Shown here piece by piece: positions 44,301 through 56,200 of a stretch of DNA of 64,000 nt. The translations under genes and the position numbers were made by a program. Numbering within the stretch: position 1 is the stretch's first letter; each line of letters starts with the position of its first letter. Source of the DNA: Rhipicephalus microplus. Its lineage: Eukaryota > Arthropoda > Arachnida > Ixodida > Ixodidae. Under the pieces are notes generated by a model, which searched no databases, had not been told where the DNA came from, and saw only the letters and a list, made by a program, of their open reading frames with translations. The stretch covers positions 199,664,601-199,728,600 of the forward strand of contig NC_134701.1 of assembly GCF_043290135.1 (NCBI RefSeq), written 5' to 3'.

Positions 44301-45156
44301 TGCATCATGGCAGTTTGTTGGCAGACGTCAACCACAAACTATCGTAGGTTGGCAAATTACAATTCAGGCAATTTGTCAACTATGGGACGACCTCTCCAAA
44401 AATTACAATTTTGAATACCTGTTAACACGCAGGCTTCAACAGGATCCTCTGGAGAACATATTTGGTCACATTAGGCAACAACAGGGTTGCAACACCAACC
44501 CCAATGTAGCACAATTTATTTGTGGCCTGAAGCACATCTGCATAAGAAAACTCTTCAAGCTGTCAGAATACAGAAATGTCGAGGATGATGAATGTGACCT
44601 CCTCCAGGAGCAGCTCTCGCCATTCTCCCTCACCAGTGCGTCTCTTGTGGATAATGAGGAGTGTGCACAGCCACAGCCTGACGACTTTCCCGCTCTGGAC
44701 GATCTCTCTGAACTTGCGACAAACATTCACTCCCATATTATCGATGACTCCGCTGCATATTATGTAGCTGGTTTTCTCACCAAACACTTCCTTCGGAATG
44801 CATGTGACGGTTGCAGTTGCCCACAGTTACTGAAAGACAACAGTGAGACGCTTAAGGGTACCCACCAGTATTTCACAATGTTCAAAGCATACCACGTCCC
44901 CAGCAAACTTTTTGGGAATCTCACTGTCGCATCAGAAGCAGCTTTTGCATACGTACAACAACTTGAATCTCACTTTCTTGCCATAATTGAGGCCACTGCA
45001 CATCACCTGAAAGTGTGCGATGTTTTGTATCACCATCTGTCAAGTGTCGGCAGATTTTCATTTCTGCTCTGCTGGGTGTCGCGCGAAGTTTCTGAAAATG
45101 TTTTGCCGGGTTCGTTTATGTTGGCATGTGCGTTTTGTGAACCGAAACTTAGATAG
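41320..45156 (+). pseudogene. THAP-domain P-element transposase (THAP9-like), intron-containing, frameshifted
   Basis: Exon 1 (41320-41431) encodes the first half of a THAP zinc finger (CCVSWCFNNC). The second half is in an exon ending near 41747 (VCSDHF for C-x2-H, then the MAVPSVQP box). The intron donor is at 41432; the acceptor near 41541-41550 is unresolved. Acidic linker exons are likely near 42580-42723. From about 43019 a basic coiled coil precedes the transposase core GPRAYRFLAPYFSLPSRRSL. Likely catalytic acids are in LVFDEIALKK, VICDQGSSN and DPLENIFGHIRQ. Frame changes near 43260, 43620, 43815 and 44240 break the core, so the copy is probably inactive unless these are sequence errors. 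The final frame ends at 45156. Confidence 0.82.
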
Positions 45157-46892
45157 GGTTAGGTTCTAGTCTTCAATCTCGGGCATACAGCTTGACAAGT
45201 TTAAAGGTTAGCAATTAGCGGCGGGTTTACACTAAAGTATTCGAGTTGAGCCGAATCCTGCAATAGCTTTGTTATGTTATTACTTCGTTACAGCAGACTT
45301 CATTATGGTCTTATATGCATATATTCAGCTCAACTGGACTAGCCACTCCTTCGTTGCATACATTGTTTAGGTTACCCGCTATGAGGAGTAGGGACACTGT
45401 GTATTTGCTCGAAGTGATTTGCATAATCTTAAAAAGAATGTTGGGTATCCTGTCTGTATTTTTGTAGCGAATGCGGGCAAACTGTACACTTTACTGTGGC
45501 TCGCTCTGTCACTGTGTATGCTTTATCTCTCCTGCTCAAGTAATATATCGATAACAAAACCACTTGTTGAAATGTCTTCGAGCGGGTAAGAAACACAGTG
45601 TAAAGGGGGCACGGTTCACGTTATCACGCTTCTCGTATTTTAGCTTCTCATCAACCTCCTCATCTCGCCCATCAAAATTTTCAAAAGAATACCCAAACTT
45701 GTAGCGTTTGATGGGGCTGTGGACGCTGCCATTTTATTTTTATATAGCTTGTGAGTGATAACGTACGATGTAGAGCCTTTGTGAAAAATAATGAGCCAAA
45801 GTGGTTTCCTTCTGCTATTTATTAGCCCTGTAATACCGCTCTCGTAGCACCAATTAAAGTCAACAATCCTGGATAAAGTGATGACTACAATCTATTTCAG
45901 CTCGCAACGCAAATCGCCTGGGATCTTAAGTTTTTGATGAAGGCGACGCATAAGAAGAGCCACAAGACCTGCCAGTTTGTAGTATAAAGTTTGTCTTTCA
46001 CGTAGTGAGCAAGCTGCAAAGCCCTACCTTTCTGAGGACAAGCAGGCATCAAGTCTGCTTTTTTTCATTTTGGACTAGCTGTTCTTAAGCACAGCCAGCA
46101 CACTGCACCTTTGCCTTTCTGCTATATTGTGTCGTGTGGTTTCTGTGCGCTCTTTTTTTCTATGCATTATTTCTGTTAAGCCCAGGCGTGATTTGCGACT
46201 TCATTGCTGTGTATATGTCACTTCTTCCTTCTTCATCAGCATTGTGCGCTGTGTTTTTGCCATAGATCCTTACTTACCCACTGGCCCGGTGTGTCATACT
46301 TCACCAGCTTCTCGGCTTCTGCCAACTCTAGCGATGTGTGCGTTGTCTGTGTTCTCTCTGTGTTTGTTAAAATATTTGTTACAATTTATTTGTAAGGCGA
46401 GATGCATTTGTTGTCTACCTGTGTCATATTGTGCTTTTTATATTCTCAGACTCTACCTTGCCTTTGAATAAAACATTGCGGATACTCTGTCTCTTTGACT
46501 GATATGTACATTGATCACTTGTTCCAAAAGAAAAACACAAGCGCGATGAATAAAACCGTAGTGAATTATCATTACCTGCATCTCTTTTTATTATAACTTA
46601 TCGAAATAAAAATTACGTCACGACCGATTCGCACGAACCACTGAACAAAACAAAACAGGGAATCGCTAAATCAAAACGACCTACAAAAACTATCTATTTG
46701 GGCGATGAATAGTGGTCTGAAATCATGAACTTTCGTCATAGCCAAACGTCGGTTATGCAAAGTAATTCAAAATTTGCGCCAGTGAAACCGAAACCGGAAG
46801 CGCACGCCACTTGCTCTCACCAACCACTATGTGTGCTAGGGTCGATTGGGCCGCTGGGGTCTACGGGAGTGTCCACTCTTCACCTTTTTTTA
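45157..46892. other. Non-coding 3' region of the P-type transposon
   Basis: AT-rich sequence with no recognisable coding domain on either strand; short frames such as 46127-46471 have no family features. An AATAAA at about 46467 could be the transposase polyadenylation signal. Confidence 0.6.
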
Positions 46893-46948
46893 TTTCTCTA
46901 TGGTGTAGTGGTATTCTGCTTCTGGACGCCGGTTGGTGCAGACGCAGG

Positions 46949-48226
46949 ATGGAAAGCTCATCCCGAGCAGCGACAGCGGCCGACGCCGGCCGCGGTACAG
47001 CGTCTCCCCTCGTTCCAAAGGACTACAGGATTATTCTGCCTTCGTTGCCATCAGGTGAAGCGATGCGGCGAGCAGTAGCTCTACACTGCGACGTCAGCGG
47101 CCGACCGTACCGCATCAACGACTTCAGGAAACCTCTCAAAGGTTTAGGCGTCATACAGCAAGTAAGTGGCATCGGAGCATATCAGATGTCGCACGTGTGG
47201 CTATTGAACATGAAGACCGTGGAAGCAAAGAAAGCGCTGACAGACGCAGGCGTTCTTCAAGTTAAAGACCGGGCATGTCTCGTCATTGACCCGACGCGGC
47301 AAGAGGTTAAAATGAAATATCACTGGCTAGCGTTCGATGTTACAAAAGACGCTATTCGACGTGCCTTCTATGAATACGGCGACGTAAAGGAGGTGACCGA
47401 TGACCGATTGAGAGTCGAGGATTTTGAAGGAGTTGAATCGACCACTCGTGTAATACGCATGCAACTACGAGATGGCGTTTCTGTGGATCAACTGCCCCAT
47501 GAGGTGCGTATTGGCAGCAGTACGGCACTGGTCGTGGTGCCGGGAAGACCGCCTTTGTGCTTGCGGTGCCGAAGTACGGGGCATGTGCGACGCGATTGTA
47601 AGGTCCCAAGGTGCAGCGAATGCCACTCTTTCGGTCATGTGCAGGACGAGTGTAACCTTTCATACGCACGAGCTGCAGGGCGACGACCAGAGACTCAACA
47701 GAGTGAACTTCTCATGGATGAGGAGGAATCTGAACAAGCATCTTTGCCTGCGACACCACAGAAGCAGACGACATCGGACGACACACTGAAGAAAAGCAAG
47801 CAAGTTTCTTCAGCCCCGGACACGAACGCCGAACGGAAAATGGGAAGTCAAGCGGCCCCAACGACTAGCGAACAGACGCGTCCTGCGCCTGCGATGCACG
47901 CCACGTCGCAGCTGCAAGCAACGCGCCCTGAAACGCCGGCGTCCCAGGCCAACGCTGCTTCGGCTCCTCTAAACTCGGCTTCACAGCACTCTTTGGCGAA
48001 CGAAACGGACGAAAATGAGGATTTGCCTAGTGACCTGGATACCTTAAGCATGGAATTAGAATCGGCGTCTGCAAAACGCCGTCGCGATTCAGACGACGGT
48101 GCTCAAGTAGACGAAACGCAAGTAAAGTCGGAAGTGCAGTGGAAGGTGGTCAGTGGAGGCAAAAAACGAAACGCTGCCCGACAACGGTCGTGGTCGCTCA
48201 GACGCGATGATGGCCGCTCAAACTAA
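46949..48226 (+). CDS. Retrotransposon ORF1 nucleic-acid-binding protein, intact
   Basis: 425 residues from the ATG at 46949. The upstream in-frame extension crosses the P-transposon end and is not real coding. The N-terminus is Ala/Arg rich. The conserved block (LPSLPSGEAMRR, GRPYRINDFRKPL, GAYQMSHVW) is followed by an RRM-like segment (DAIRRAFYEYGDVKEV) and two knuckles, CLRCRSTGHVRRDC and CSECHSFGHVQDEC. The tail is rich in Ser, Thr and Gln, then acidic (NETDENEDLPSDLDTL), ending with basic residues. It is the intact version of the ORF1 at 31047-32323. Confidence 0.88.
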   Translation: MESSSRAATAADAGRGTASPLVPKDYRIILPSLPSGEAMRRAVALHCDVSGRPYRINDFRKPLKGLGVIQQVSGIGAYQMSHVWLLNMKTVEAKKALTDAGVLQVKDRACLVIDPTRQEVKMKYHWLAFDVTKDAIRRAFYEYGDVKEVTDDRLRVEDFEGVESTTRVIRMQLRDGVSVDQLPHEVRIGSSTALVVVPGRPPLCLRCRSTGHVRRDCKVPRCSECHSFGHVQDECNLSYARAAGRRPETQQSELLMDEEESEQASLPATPQKQTTSDDTLKKSKQVSSAPDTNAERKMGSQAAPTTSEQTRPAPAMHATSQLQATRPETPASQANAASAPLNSASQHSLANETDENEDLPSDLDTLSMELESASAKRRRDSDDGAQVDETQVKSEVQWKVVSGGKKRNAARQRSWSLRRDDGRSN

Positions 48227-48299
48227 AGGCGAACAACATGGATCCACCCTGGACGACGAGAGCCCAATAAGTGAACGTGCAGGGCTCTCAGCTTGGACC

Positions 48300-51200
48300 C
48301 GCTCACCGATCACGTCGCTGAGCGGGTTCGTGAAAGAAGCGATGCTCAATGTACGAGGACTGGCTTCCAGGAAGAAACAGACTCAGCTCTACAGACTAGC
48401 CATGGACCAAGACCTGGACATTATTGCAGTTCAGGAAACCAAAGTGAAGAGCATGGACGCCACCGAGAGCCTACTGCAACGTTTCACCGGACGCTACACC
48501 GCCAGCGTCAGTCATGCAGTTGGTAGGTCGGCAGGGTGTGTGATCTTTGTGCGGAATAGTTTAGGTGCCAGTGTTCAAAACGTCACGTCTGACTCATCCA
48601 GAAGGTTTGTTGTATGTGATTTGACCTTCTTTTCTCTTAATTCGCGAGTGATTTGTTTATATGCAGCTCTTGAAGTTGATGAACGGTGTGTAACATTCGA
48701 CGAAATCCGTACTTATTGTGAATGCGATCGCATAGTCATCCTTATGGGAGATTTTAATTGTGTGATCAGTGCCGATGATAAAACAAGTACATCCAATTTC
48801 AATGACTCAAGCGCAGTCGCGTTAACGAATCTAATTTCTGACTTAGACCTTGAGAATGTTGCAGAGTGTATTGGTAAAGGACCAACACTGTATACGCATT
48901 TCCAAGGCTCCAGTCATGCGCGCCTAGATAGGGCCTACGTATCACTGGATTTAATTCCGATTATCAGTGAGTACAATGTCCTCCCTATTTCATTTAGTGA
49001 TCATTGCTTAGTATCATTTGTAATAGGTAAACAAATAGACGTAGACCAGTATTTAACTGGGACACGTGGAAGCTGAATTCTAATCTCTTGGAAGATGAAC
49101 AATTTATGGACAGTGTTCGAGAGGCGTTGGTAAACATAGATAGTGGAGACCAAAAATACGGAGTGAAGTGGGAACAATTTAAACAGAATATAATGTTGAT
49201 AGCTATAGAACGCTCATGTGTAATAAAACACTGAAAGAGTGAAGAAGAAAGAACCCTACGTTTAAATATCAAAGAACTGCTAGCAGAGGACAGCAAAACG
49301 CCAGGCTTATTCACAAATGATATAAGGTCAGTAAACTACAAATTGGAACAAATTGATGAGGAGAAGTATCGTGGCGCACAAATAAGGGCAAGGGCAGAGA
49401 AAATGACCGCAGGAGAGAAACCGACCAAAAGAATGCTTGGTCTCGAAAAACGAAACGCTCAGCGGAATATTATACATCAGATTGAATACATGGGTAACGT
49501 TACAAGTGAACAAAGATATATAGAGGATGCTTTCAACGAGTACTACACCACTTTATTTGATAAATGTAAAGTAAATGTAGATGATTTCAAGAATAAATTT
49601 TTAAAATTAATGCCAAAGGTTGAGGACTGCAGGAAAGACAGCCTAGAATGTCCTATTTCTGAACCGGAAGTGACAAAAGCAATCATTGCCCCCCATTTGA
49701 GAAAGTCCACAGGACCTGATGGCTTAACAGCCGCATTTTATAAGGAATTCAAACACGAACTAGCACCGATCCTGGCAGCGGTTTTTAACGAAGCCTTAGA
49801 CATAAAGACTCTGCCACTTTCTTTTCTGCTATCTCATACTATTTTAATTCCAAAAACTGAGGACGCAGTTAAATTACGTGAAGTGAAATCGTACAGGCCA
49901 ATCAGTCTCTCAAATATCGACTACAAGATTTTGATGAAAGTGCTAGCAAGGAGACTGCAGACAGTTATTAATAACATTGTAGGCGACCACCAGACATGTG
50001 GGATTAAAAGGCGCACTATATTCACAAACATTCACAAGGCACGAAGTGTATTGGAGTGCAGCGATGCCACAAATGATCACATCGAGATGATCCAGATAGA
50101 TTTAGAAAAAGCATTTGACCGAGTACCGCACGAAATTTTTTTTTCTTTTGTTAGACAATGTCAATGTTGGCAAAGTAATTCGAGATACAGTTCGAATGGC
50201 ATATACTGGATGTAAAACTCGGCTAATCATCAACAAAGTTCTTGGGAAACGAATTAATGTCAGACGTTCTGTACGACAAGGCTGCCCTTTGTCTTCCCTC
50301 CTATTTTCAATTTATATAGAGTCATTTTGCCAAAAAGTCATGAAAAGCAATAACATAGTGGGGTACAAACTACAAGAAGCTAAAGTACGGGTACTGGCAT
50401 ACGCAGATGATATAGCTGTGTTTTGTAAAGATTATGATAGTATCGCTGAAACCATAAAAATTGTGAACCTTTATTTTAATGCAAGTGGTAGTTTGGAAAA
50501 CTGGAGCAAGTGCCTGGGTTACTGGCACGGCGAATGGCCTGTGACTCCACAATTTGTGGCTGGTATTTCATGGACTACTACTCCGGTACGATACCTAGGT
50601 GTGCCATTAGAATATTATTGTGACAGTGAACCGCACTGGCGGCGTCAGGCCATGGAGCTATGAGAAAAAGCTGAACAACTTAATGGTTTCCAGCTATCAA
50701 TTTTTGCCAGAGCGACATTTTGTAACGTATTTTTAGTCAGTAAGCTCTGGTATGTCCTTCAGGTAATGCATTGTTCACGTGTGAATCTACAGAAGCTTCA
50801 TCGAATATTTGCTGTTTTCTTGTGGGGTTCTTCTTGGGAGCGAACAAGTAGAACTAACTTATTCAGACGGGTTCGCTCTGGAGGACTTGGTCTGTGTCAT
50901 TTGTACCTTCGTCAGTTAGTTAATCGGTTTATGTTTTTTCCGAAATAATCGAGACCCATTCATACGTACTGTTATACAGCTTAGGCTTGGAAGACGGTTG
51001 CCAGAATTTGTGGTAGCATCTGTTCACATGAAGGCAAGTATTAGAGGTTTCTTAAAAGAAGTTGTTGATTCATGTCTCTTTCTAAAAACGTGTTTTTCAT
51101 TGGAATAGCTCAGTACGGTTTCGCGTAAAAAGTTATACAAAGATTTAGTAGAAACAGTTCTTCCTGTTCCCTTATATAGAGCATTATACCGTGTAGGCCC

Positions 51201-51704
51201 AGACCAAAATGTCTTAAGCCATGTAAAAAAATGGAGGTAACACCTGGAGCGAAATCCTTTTTCTTTAAGTTGCACACTGGGACCTTGCCCGTGAAAACAT
51301 GAATGCAAGAAGAAGGCTTATTCGTTCCTTGGGGTGTTGATTGCCTTCTCTGCAAAAAGCCGGAAACAATTGAACATGTTTTCCTGGACTGCTGGGATGC
51401 AGTCTTTTTCTGGGATGTTCTCCAAAGGACTTTGAAAAAGGATCTGCCTCTCGATGCCTATGGCATCAGATTTCTACCAGTATCAAATGAAGAAGGAATA
51501 CCTTTCGACCTAGTTATGTTACTGGGCCTGCACGGTATATGGCAATCTAGAATGGCGGTGCGCCGTGCTGATGTTAATGCACGTCCGGTTAGGCAATATT
51601 TCTTTCAATCTGTCTGTTCGTTCGTGGAAGCACAAAAGGTTCAACAAGAGGTGCCCGAATGGCTTCATCAAATAGAAAGCCTAATACAGATGAAGGAATT
51701 TTAA
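48300..51704 (+). pseudogene. Retrotransposon ORF2, many lesions
   Basis: The endonuclease part (AMLNVRGLASRKK, QETK, GDFN, RLDR, FSDH) is open to about 49050, where a frameshift occurs. TGA near 49232, a shift at the T-run near 50140, TGA at 50661-50663, a stop near 50946 and further stops near 51108 and 51299 follow. RT motifs are readable (STGPDGL in place of SPGPDGL, RQGCPLSS, YADD near 50402), as is the finger starting CLLCKKPETIEHVF. The open frame may overlap the end of ORF1. It is non-functional. Confidence 0.9.
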
Positions 51705-51820
51705 AAAGCTTGTTAAATATGATGCTTTTTACCTCTTTTTTTGTTTCATGTTTCTACTTTGTTTGATGTATATATGTTTGTGAATGTTGTATGCAAACAG
51801 GCAATAAAGAAAGAAAAAAA

Positions 51821-51893
51821 ATGCTTGTGGTGTAGTGGTTATCACATCCGCCTTACACACGGAAAGCCCCAGGTTCGATCCCTGGCAGGCACA
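51821..51893 (+). tRNA. tRNA-Val (UAC) between two retrotransposons
   Basis: Target sequence restarts at nt 2 (TGCTTGTGG). The anticodon loop is CTTACAC, the stem TCCGC/ACGGA has one mismatch, and the T arm is consensus. A T-run lies about 10 nt downstream. The next unit is already interrupted after 19 nt (51967-51985) by the following element. Confidence 0.78.
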
Positions 51894-52023
51894 AGAGCAT
51901 TTCTTTTTTTACAGTTTCAATATACGTCATTGAACAAAGACTCATTCGTGAGAGCTCTGCACCGCTGTGTTTGTGGTGTAAGTGGACATTCCACATCCGG
52001 CTTTCGAGAGATACGGTCGCGGA

Positions 52024-53292
52024 ATGTTCGGCTCCGACGGAGCGGCTTCAGGAGCCCGAACGGGCCGCGCTAACAGGGTTTTTGCGCTTAGCGCCGACGA
52101 TTATTAGGTGATTCGGCCCAATCTGCCTTCCGGACATATCGCTGCGAATACCGTTTTCATGCATGGTGATCCGAGAGCCCGGCCTTACCGCGTCGAAGAT
52201 TACCGGGACACTTTGGCCAAGCTTGGCGCGCTCGACGACGTTTTGGCGTTGGGGGCGTATCAAATGAACCACGTATGGGCTGTGACACTGACGAGTGCTG
52301 AGGCTGCTCGATAGTTGCTCTCCACCGTCGATGTGAAGCTAAAAGATCGCCCATGTTTGCTCATTGACCCAAATAACCGCGAGGTTCGCTTGAAGCTTCA
52401 CTGGTTGCTGCACGGCGTGACCGATGAAGACGTTCGTGTTGCCTTGACTCCCTATGGGAAAGTATTCGAAGTGAAGCGGGAGAAGTGGCGAGCACCGGGC
52501 ATCAGTGAAAAGGGCTCAACGACGCGGTCTGTGGGACTAAAGCTGCACTCCAACGTCAAGGTGGATGACATTCTGCACCAGCTCAAGATTGCCGGAGAGC
52601 TGACTCTCGTTGTCGTTCCGGGCCGTGCACCGTTGTGCCTACGGCGCAAGAGTACCGGTCACATACGTCGCGACTGCCGAGTACCGTGCTGCAGTCGTTG
52701 TCGCCGCTTCGGCCACGAAGACAACGACTTCGCGAAGACACATGCCAGTGTGACCGGACCAGCGCAGGAAAGTGATGCACTGGAGCACCTCATGGACGAA
52801 GCGGACTCGGAAGAAACAGCTGGAGTTAACCCAAACTCTGCTGTGCAAGATGGGTCATCATGCCGTCAAGAAGAGGGCGTGTGTGAAGCACAAGGTAAGC
52901 CCGACGACGGGCTTCCATACGAAGGCGTAGGAGAAAGCAGTGAAAAGGTGGATGCAAGCAGCACCGGTGACACTTTCTGTGGCTTAGCAGGCGAGACCCC
53001 CTCCGAGGCTGAACCCATGACTGGGATTGAAAGCGACAGTGGCACTGTGACGGGGAAGCGTCCCCGTGACGAAGGTAAAAAGACAAGGGCACCACTGCTG
53101 CCTCGCCGGACGAACCACCCGCCAAAACGACTCCCGCTCGGCGGCCTCTCATTCGGCCACGACCCAACATTTCGTCGAAGCGCAAGACGGTGGAAACGCC
53201 GCCTTCGCCAACTTAAGGACTGTACTGGGACAAGGCGTTCAGGAAGGAATTGCAGTTGTAAGGTAAGCGCCATGCCCCTGGGTTTTTCGTAG
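52024..53292 (+). pseudogene. Retrotransposon ORF1 with two stops and damaged knuckles
   Basis: The frame from the ATG at 52024 meets TAG at 52105-52107 and at 52312-52314, then stays open to 53292. The first knuckle reads CLRRKSTGHIRRDC (second Cys changed to Arg). The second reads CSRCRRFGHEDNDF (last Cys changed to Phe). RNA binding through these knuckles is therefore unlikely. Its stop lies only 8 bp before the ORF2 ATG. Confidence 0.87.
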
Positions 53293-53299
53293 CCTTACA

Positions 53300-56200
53300 A
53301 TGGTGCAAATAGAAAATTCAATTCGTGTGGCCACTTTAAATGTGCGCGGCCTGGCCTCACGGAGAAAACAATGTCAGCTTTATCGACTAGTAAGTGACCT
53401 CGACCTTGACATACTGGTAGTCCAAGAGACTAAAATCCATGGCGACGATGAAACTGGGGGCATGGTGCGCCAATTCTTGCCGCGGTATTCTGCTATAGTT
53501 AGCCATGCCATAGGGACTTCTTCCGGCTTCGTTTTGTTCGTCAGACAGAGTCTGGGTGCTAAAATAGAAGCCTCAACGTCATGTCCGTCTGGTCGGCTCA
53601 TTGTTTGTGATCTTTTGTTTTCGGGATTGGAATGGCGCGTAATATGGTTGTACGCACCGACTATCACTGACGAAAGACGCATATTTTTCGAACAACTAAA
53701 GCAGTATACCAAATGTAATAGGCTCCTAATCATTATTGGCAATTTCAACTGCGTCCTTTCAGCCAAAGACAAAACTAGCGAACGACATTACAGGGATGCA
53801 AGTACCGCTGTCTTAAGCGATACAGTAAGAGAACATGGTTTGGAGGATGTGGCTGAATGTCTCGGTGGTGGCCGGACTATGCAGTACACCCACTTTCAGG
53901 CAGCCAGCCACGCCCGACTAGATAGGGCGTACGTGAGTGTTGAATTGGTACCGCTTTGCAAGGCATACCGTGTTAACGCCGTTTCATTTAGTGACCACTG
54001 CTTGGTTAGCTTTGTAGTAGCTAGCACGAAAGAAATGAAAAGGGCCTTCGAGTGGCAACTATGGAAATTGAATTCGAATCTGCTGAGTGCTGAAAAATTT
54101 ATGGAGGAAGTAATGACGGAAGTTGAAGAAATGAAAGTTCGTAGTAAAAAGACGTTTAGAGAAAAAAGGGAGAACATCAAGCAGGTCGTTAAATTGAAGG
54201 CTTTGGAACGCTCGAGCGCTATAAGCAGAGAAAAAGGAGCAGAAGAAAAGCTCATGCGCAGAAACCTTGAAAAATTGCTCCTCGAAGAATGTAGAATGCC
54301 CGGCATGTTTCTTGAAAATATTCGCGCGTTGAAAAGTAAAATTGAGCGGTTCGATGTCGAAAGATACCGCGGTGCTATGGTTCGGGCAAGAGCCGAGCGA
54401 CTGATAACGGCAGAAGCACCGTCAAAAAGGGCGTTGGGCTTAGAAAAGTGGCATGCGCGTCGTAATCAGATAACAGAAATTGAACACGAGGGTGAAGTCA
54501 ACGATGTCGCAGATGTTATCGAGCGTGCTTTCTTTGAGCACTTCAATGGTTTATTCGCCGCCAGCTCAGTTGATGTCGATTGTTTTAAAAAAGATTTTTT
54601 ACCGCTGATGCCAAAGCTTGACAATAATACAAAAGAAATATTGGAGGAACCCGTTTCTGAAGAGGAAGTTAACGGTGCTATTGAAAGTATGCATCCCGGG
54701 AAATCGCCTGGCCCTGATGGTCTGACTTCCGCCTTTTATAAGTGTTTCAAGTTTGAAATAACACCAGTCTTAGCCGACGTTTATAATGAGGCATTCGAGC
54801 TGAAAATATTACCCCCGTCCTTTTCATCATCTCACACTGTTCTTATACCAAAATCGGAAGACCCCGTTGCACTGCACAAAGTAAATTCTTACCGCCCAAT
54901 CTGCCTCACTAATGGAGATTACAAGATATTCATGAAAATCCTAGCTAAAAGGTTGCAAACAGTCATTACGGAGTTCGTGGGGCCGCATCAGACGTGCGGC
55001 ATTAAAGGTCGAACTATCCTCACGAATATACACGTAGCCCGGAGCATCCTCGAATGTTGCGACGCTATTGGTGCGTGAGTCGCAATGCTGCAAATCGACC
55101 TCGAGAAGGCTTTTGACAGGGTGCCTCATGAAATTCTGCTGTGCATCCTAGATTATGTGAATTTAGGGAAAATAATCAAAGAGGGGGTTGTCATGGCGTA
55201 CCGAGACTGCTCAACGCGGCTAATCGTTAACAAGGTGGTGGGGAAGCGCATCCCGGTCAAGCGTTCGGTCCGTCAGGGTTGTCCTCTCTCACCACTATTG
55301 TTTTGTTTGTACATAGAGTCCTTTTGTTTGAGTGTCATAGAGAATGACTGTGTCCGTGGGTTTAAGCTGCACGAGGTTGAAGTCCGACTGTTTGCTTATG
55401 CGGACGATATTGCCATTTTTTGCGCGGACTCTGACAGCATAGCAGATGCTGTCAAATGCGTTACTAACTTCTGCGCTGCAAGTGGCAGCGCTGTAAACTG
55501 GGGAAAATGCCTTGGCTTTTGGCACGGTGACTGGGCAGAAACCCCAGACAGGTTTGCCAGCATAAGGTTTGTTAGGACACCGGTGAAATACTTGGGTGCC
55601 CCCCTCGAATGCTACAAAGACAGCGACTCGTACTGGAGGAGCCAAGTGGATAACCTGCGGGAAACAGTGAACAAGCGGAATGGCTAGAATTGGTCTATGT
55701 TTTCTAAAGCCACAATTTGCAACATATTCTTAGTGAGTAAAATTTGGTATATCTTACAAGTCTTAGATTGTTCAAGGGTAAACATCCAAAAATTTCACCG
55801 TGTGTTCGCTGTCTTTGTGTGGGAATCGTCTTGGGAAAGATCGAGTCGGACCAATTTATTTCTTCGAGTGCGAAATGGAGGACTGGGCTTGTCGCATTTG
55901 TTTTTAAGACAGGTAGTCAATCGATTTTGTTTCTTTAGAGACGCCGACAACCCATTTCTTCGCACTGTCTGTCAACTTCGCCTGGGGCAACACTTGCCTA
56001 ACATGGTTGTATCAACCTGCAGCGTACCTGGTGGTGTTTATGGCTTTCTCCGTGAAGTTGTACTTTCTTGTAGGTTTCTGTCAGTGCGGTTTTCACTTGA
56101 ATACTTGAGTCAAGTCCGACGAAGAAAGTTGTACAAGGACCTATGTGATGTGTTTTTACCAGTGCCTTTGTATCGGTCCCTTTACAATGTATGCCATGGC

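Larger units (their letters stand above)
40032..46902 (+). mobile_element. P-superfamily (THAP) DNA transposon, 6.9 kb, with terminal inverted repeats
   Basis: The ends are perfect complements for 10 bp, CATAGAGAAA at 40032-40041 and TTTCTCTATG at 46893-46902. A second inverted motif is AGAGCGGACACTCC at 40052-40065 against 46866-46879, with one mismatch. The flanks GTGTTGT (40025-40031) and GTGTAGT (46903-46909) fit a 7-8 bp target duplication. P elements also begin with CAT and make 8-bp duplications. The internal gene encodes a THAP-type transposase. The 5' 1.3 kb and 3' 1.7 kb show no coding sequence I could recognise. Confidence 0.85.
46911..51820 (+). mobile_element. Full-length decayed non-LTR retrotransposon, tRNA-Val-inserted
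   Basis: The 5' end TATTCTGCTTCTGG is the same as in the copy at 31010, so the true left junction is known even though the DNA transposon now sits beside it. The 3' tail AATAAAGAAAGAAAAAAAA joins TGCTTGTGGTG at 51822. The leader is only 38 bp. ORF1 is intact and ORF2 is heavily broken. Confidence 0.92.

Noticed and set aside
46127..46471. Open frame of 114 codons in the 3' part of the P-type transposon
   Set aside because: Hydrophobic and cysteine-rich with no recognisable domain, in AT-rich non-coding sequence. Length alone is not enough.
46811..46948. N-terminal extension of the ORF1 frame upstream of 46949
   Set aside because: It runs through the P-transposon terminal repeat and the tRNA fragment, and the paralogous copy at 31047 has different upstream sequence. 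The shared ATG at 46949 is the sensible start.
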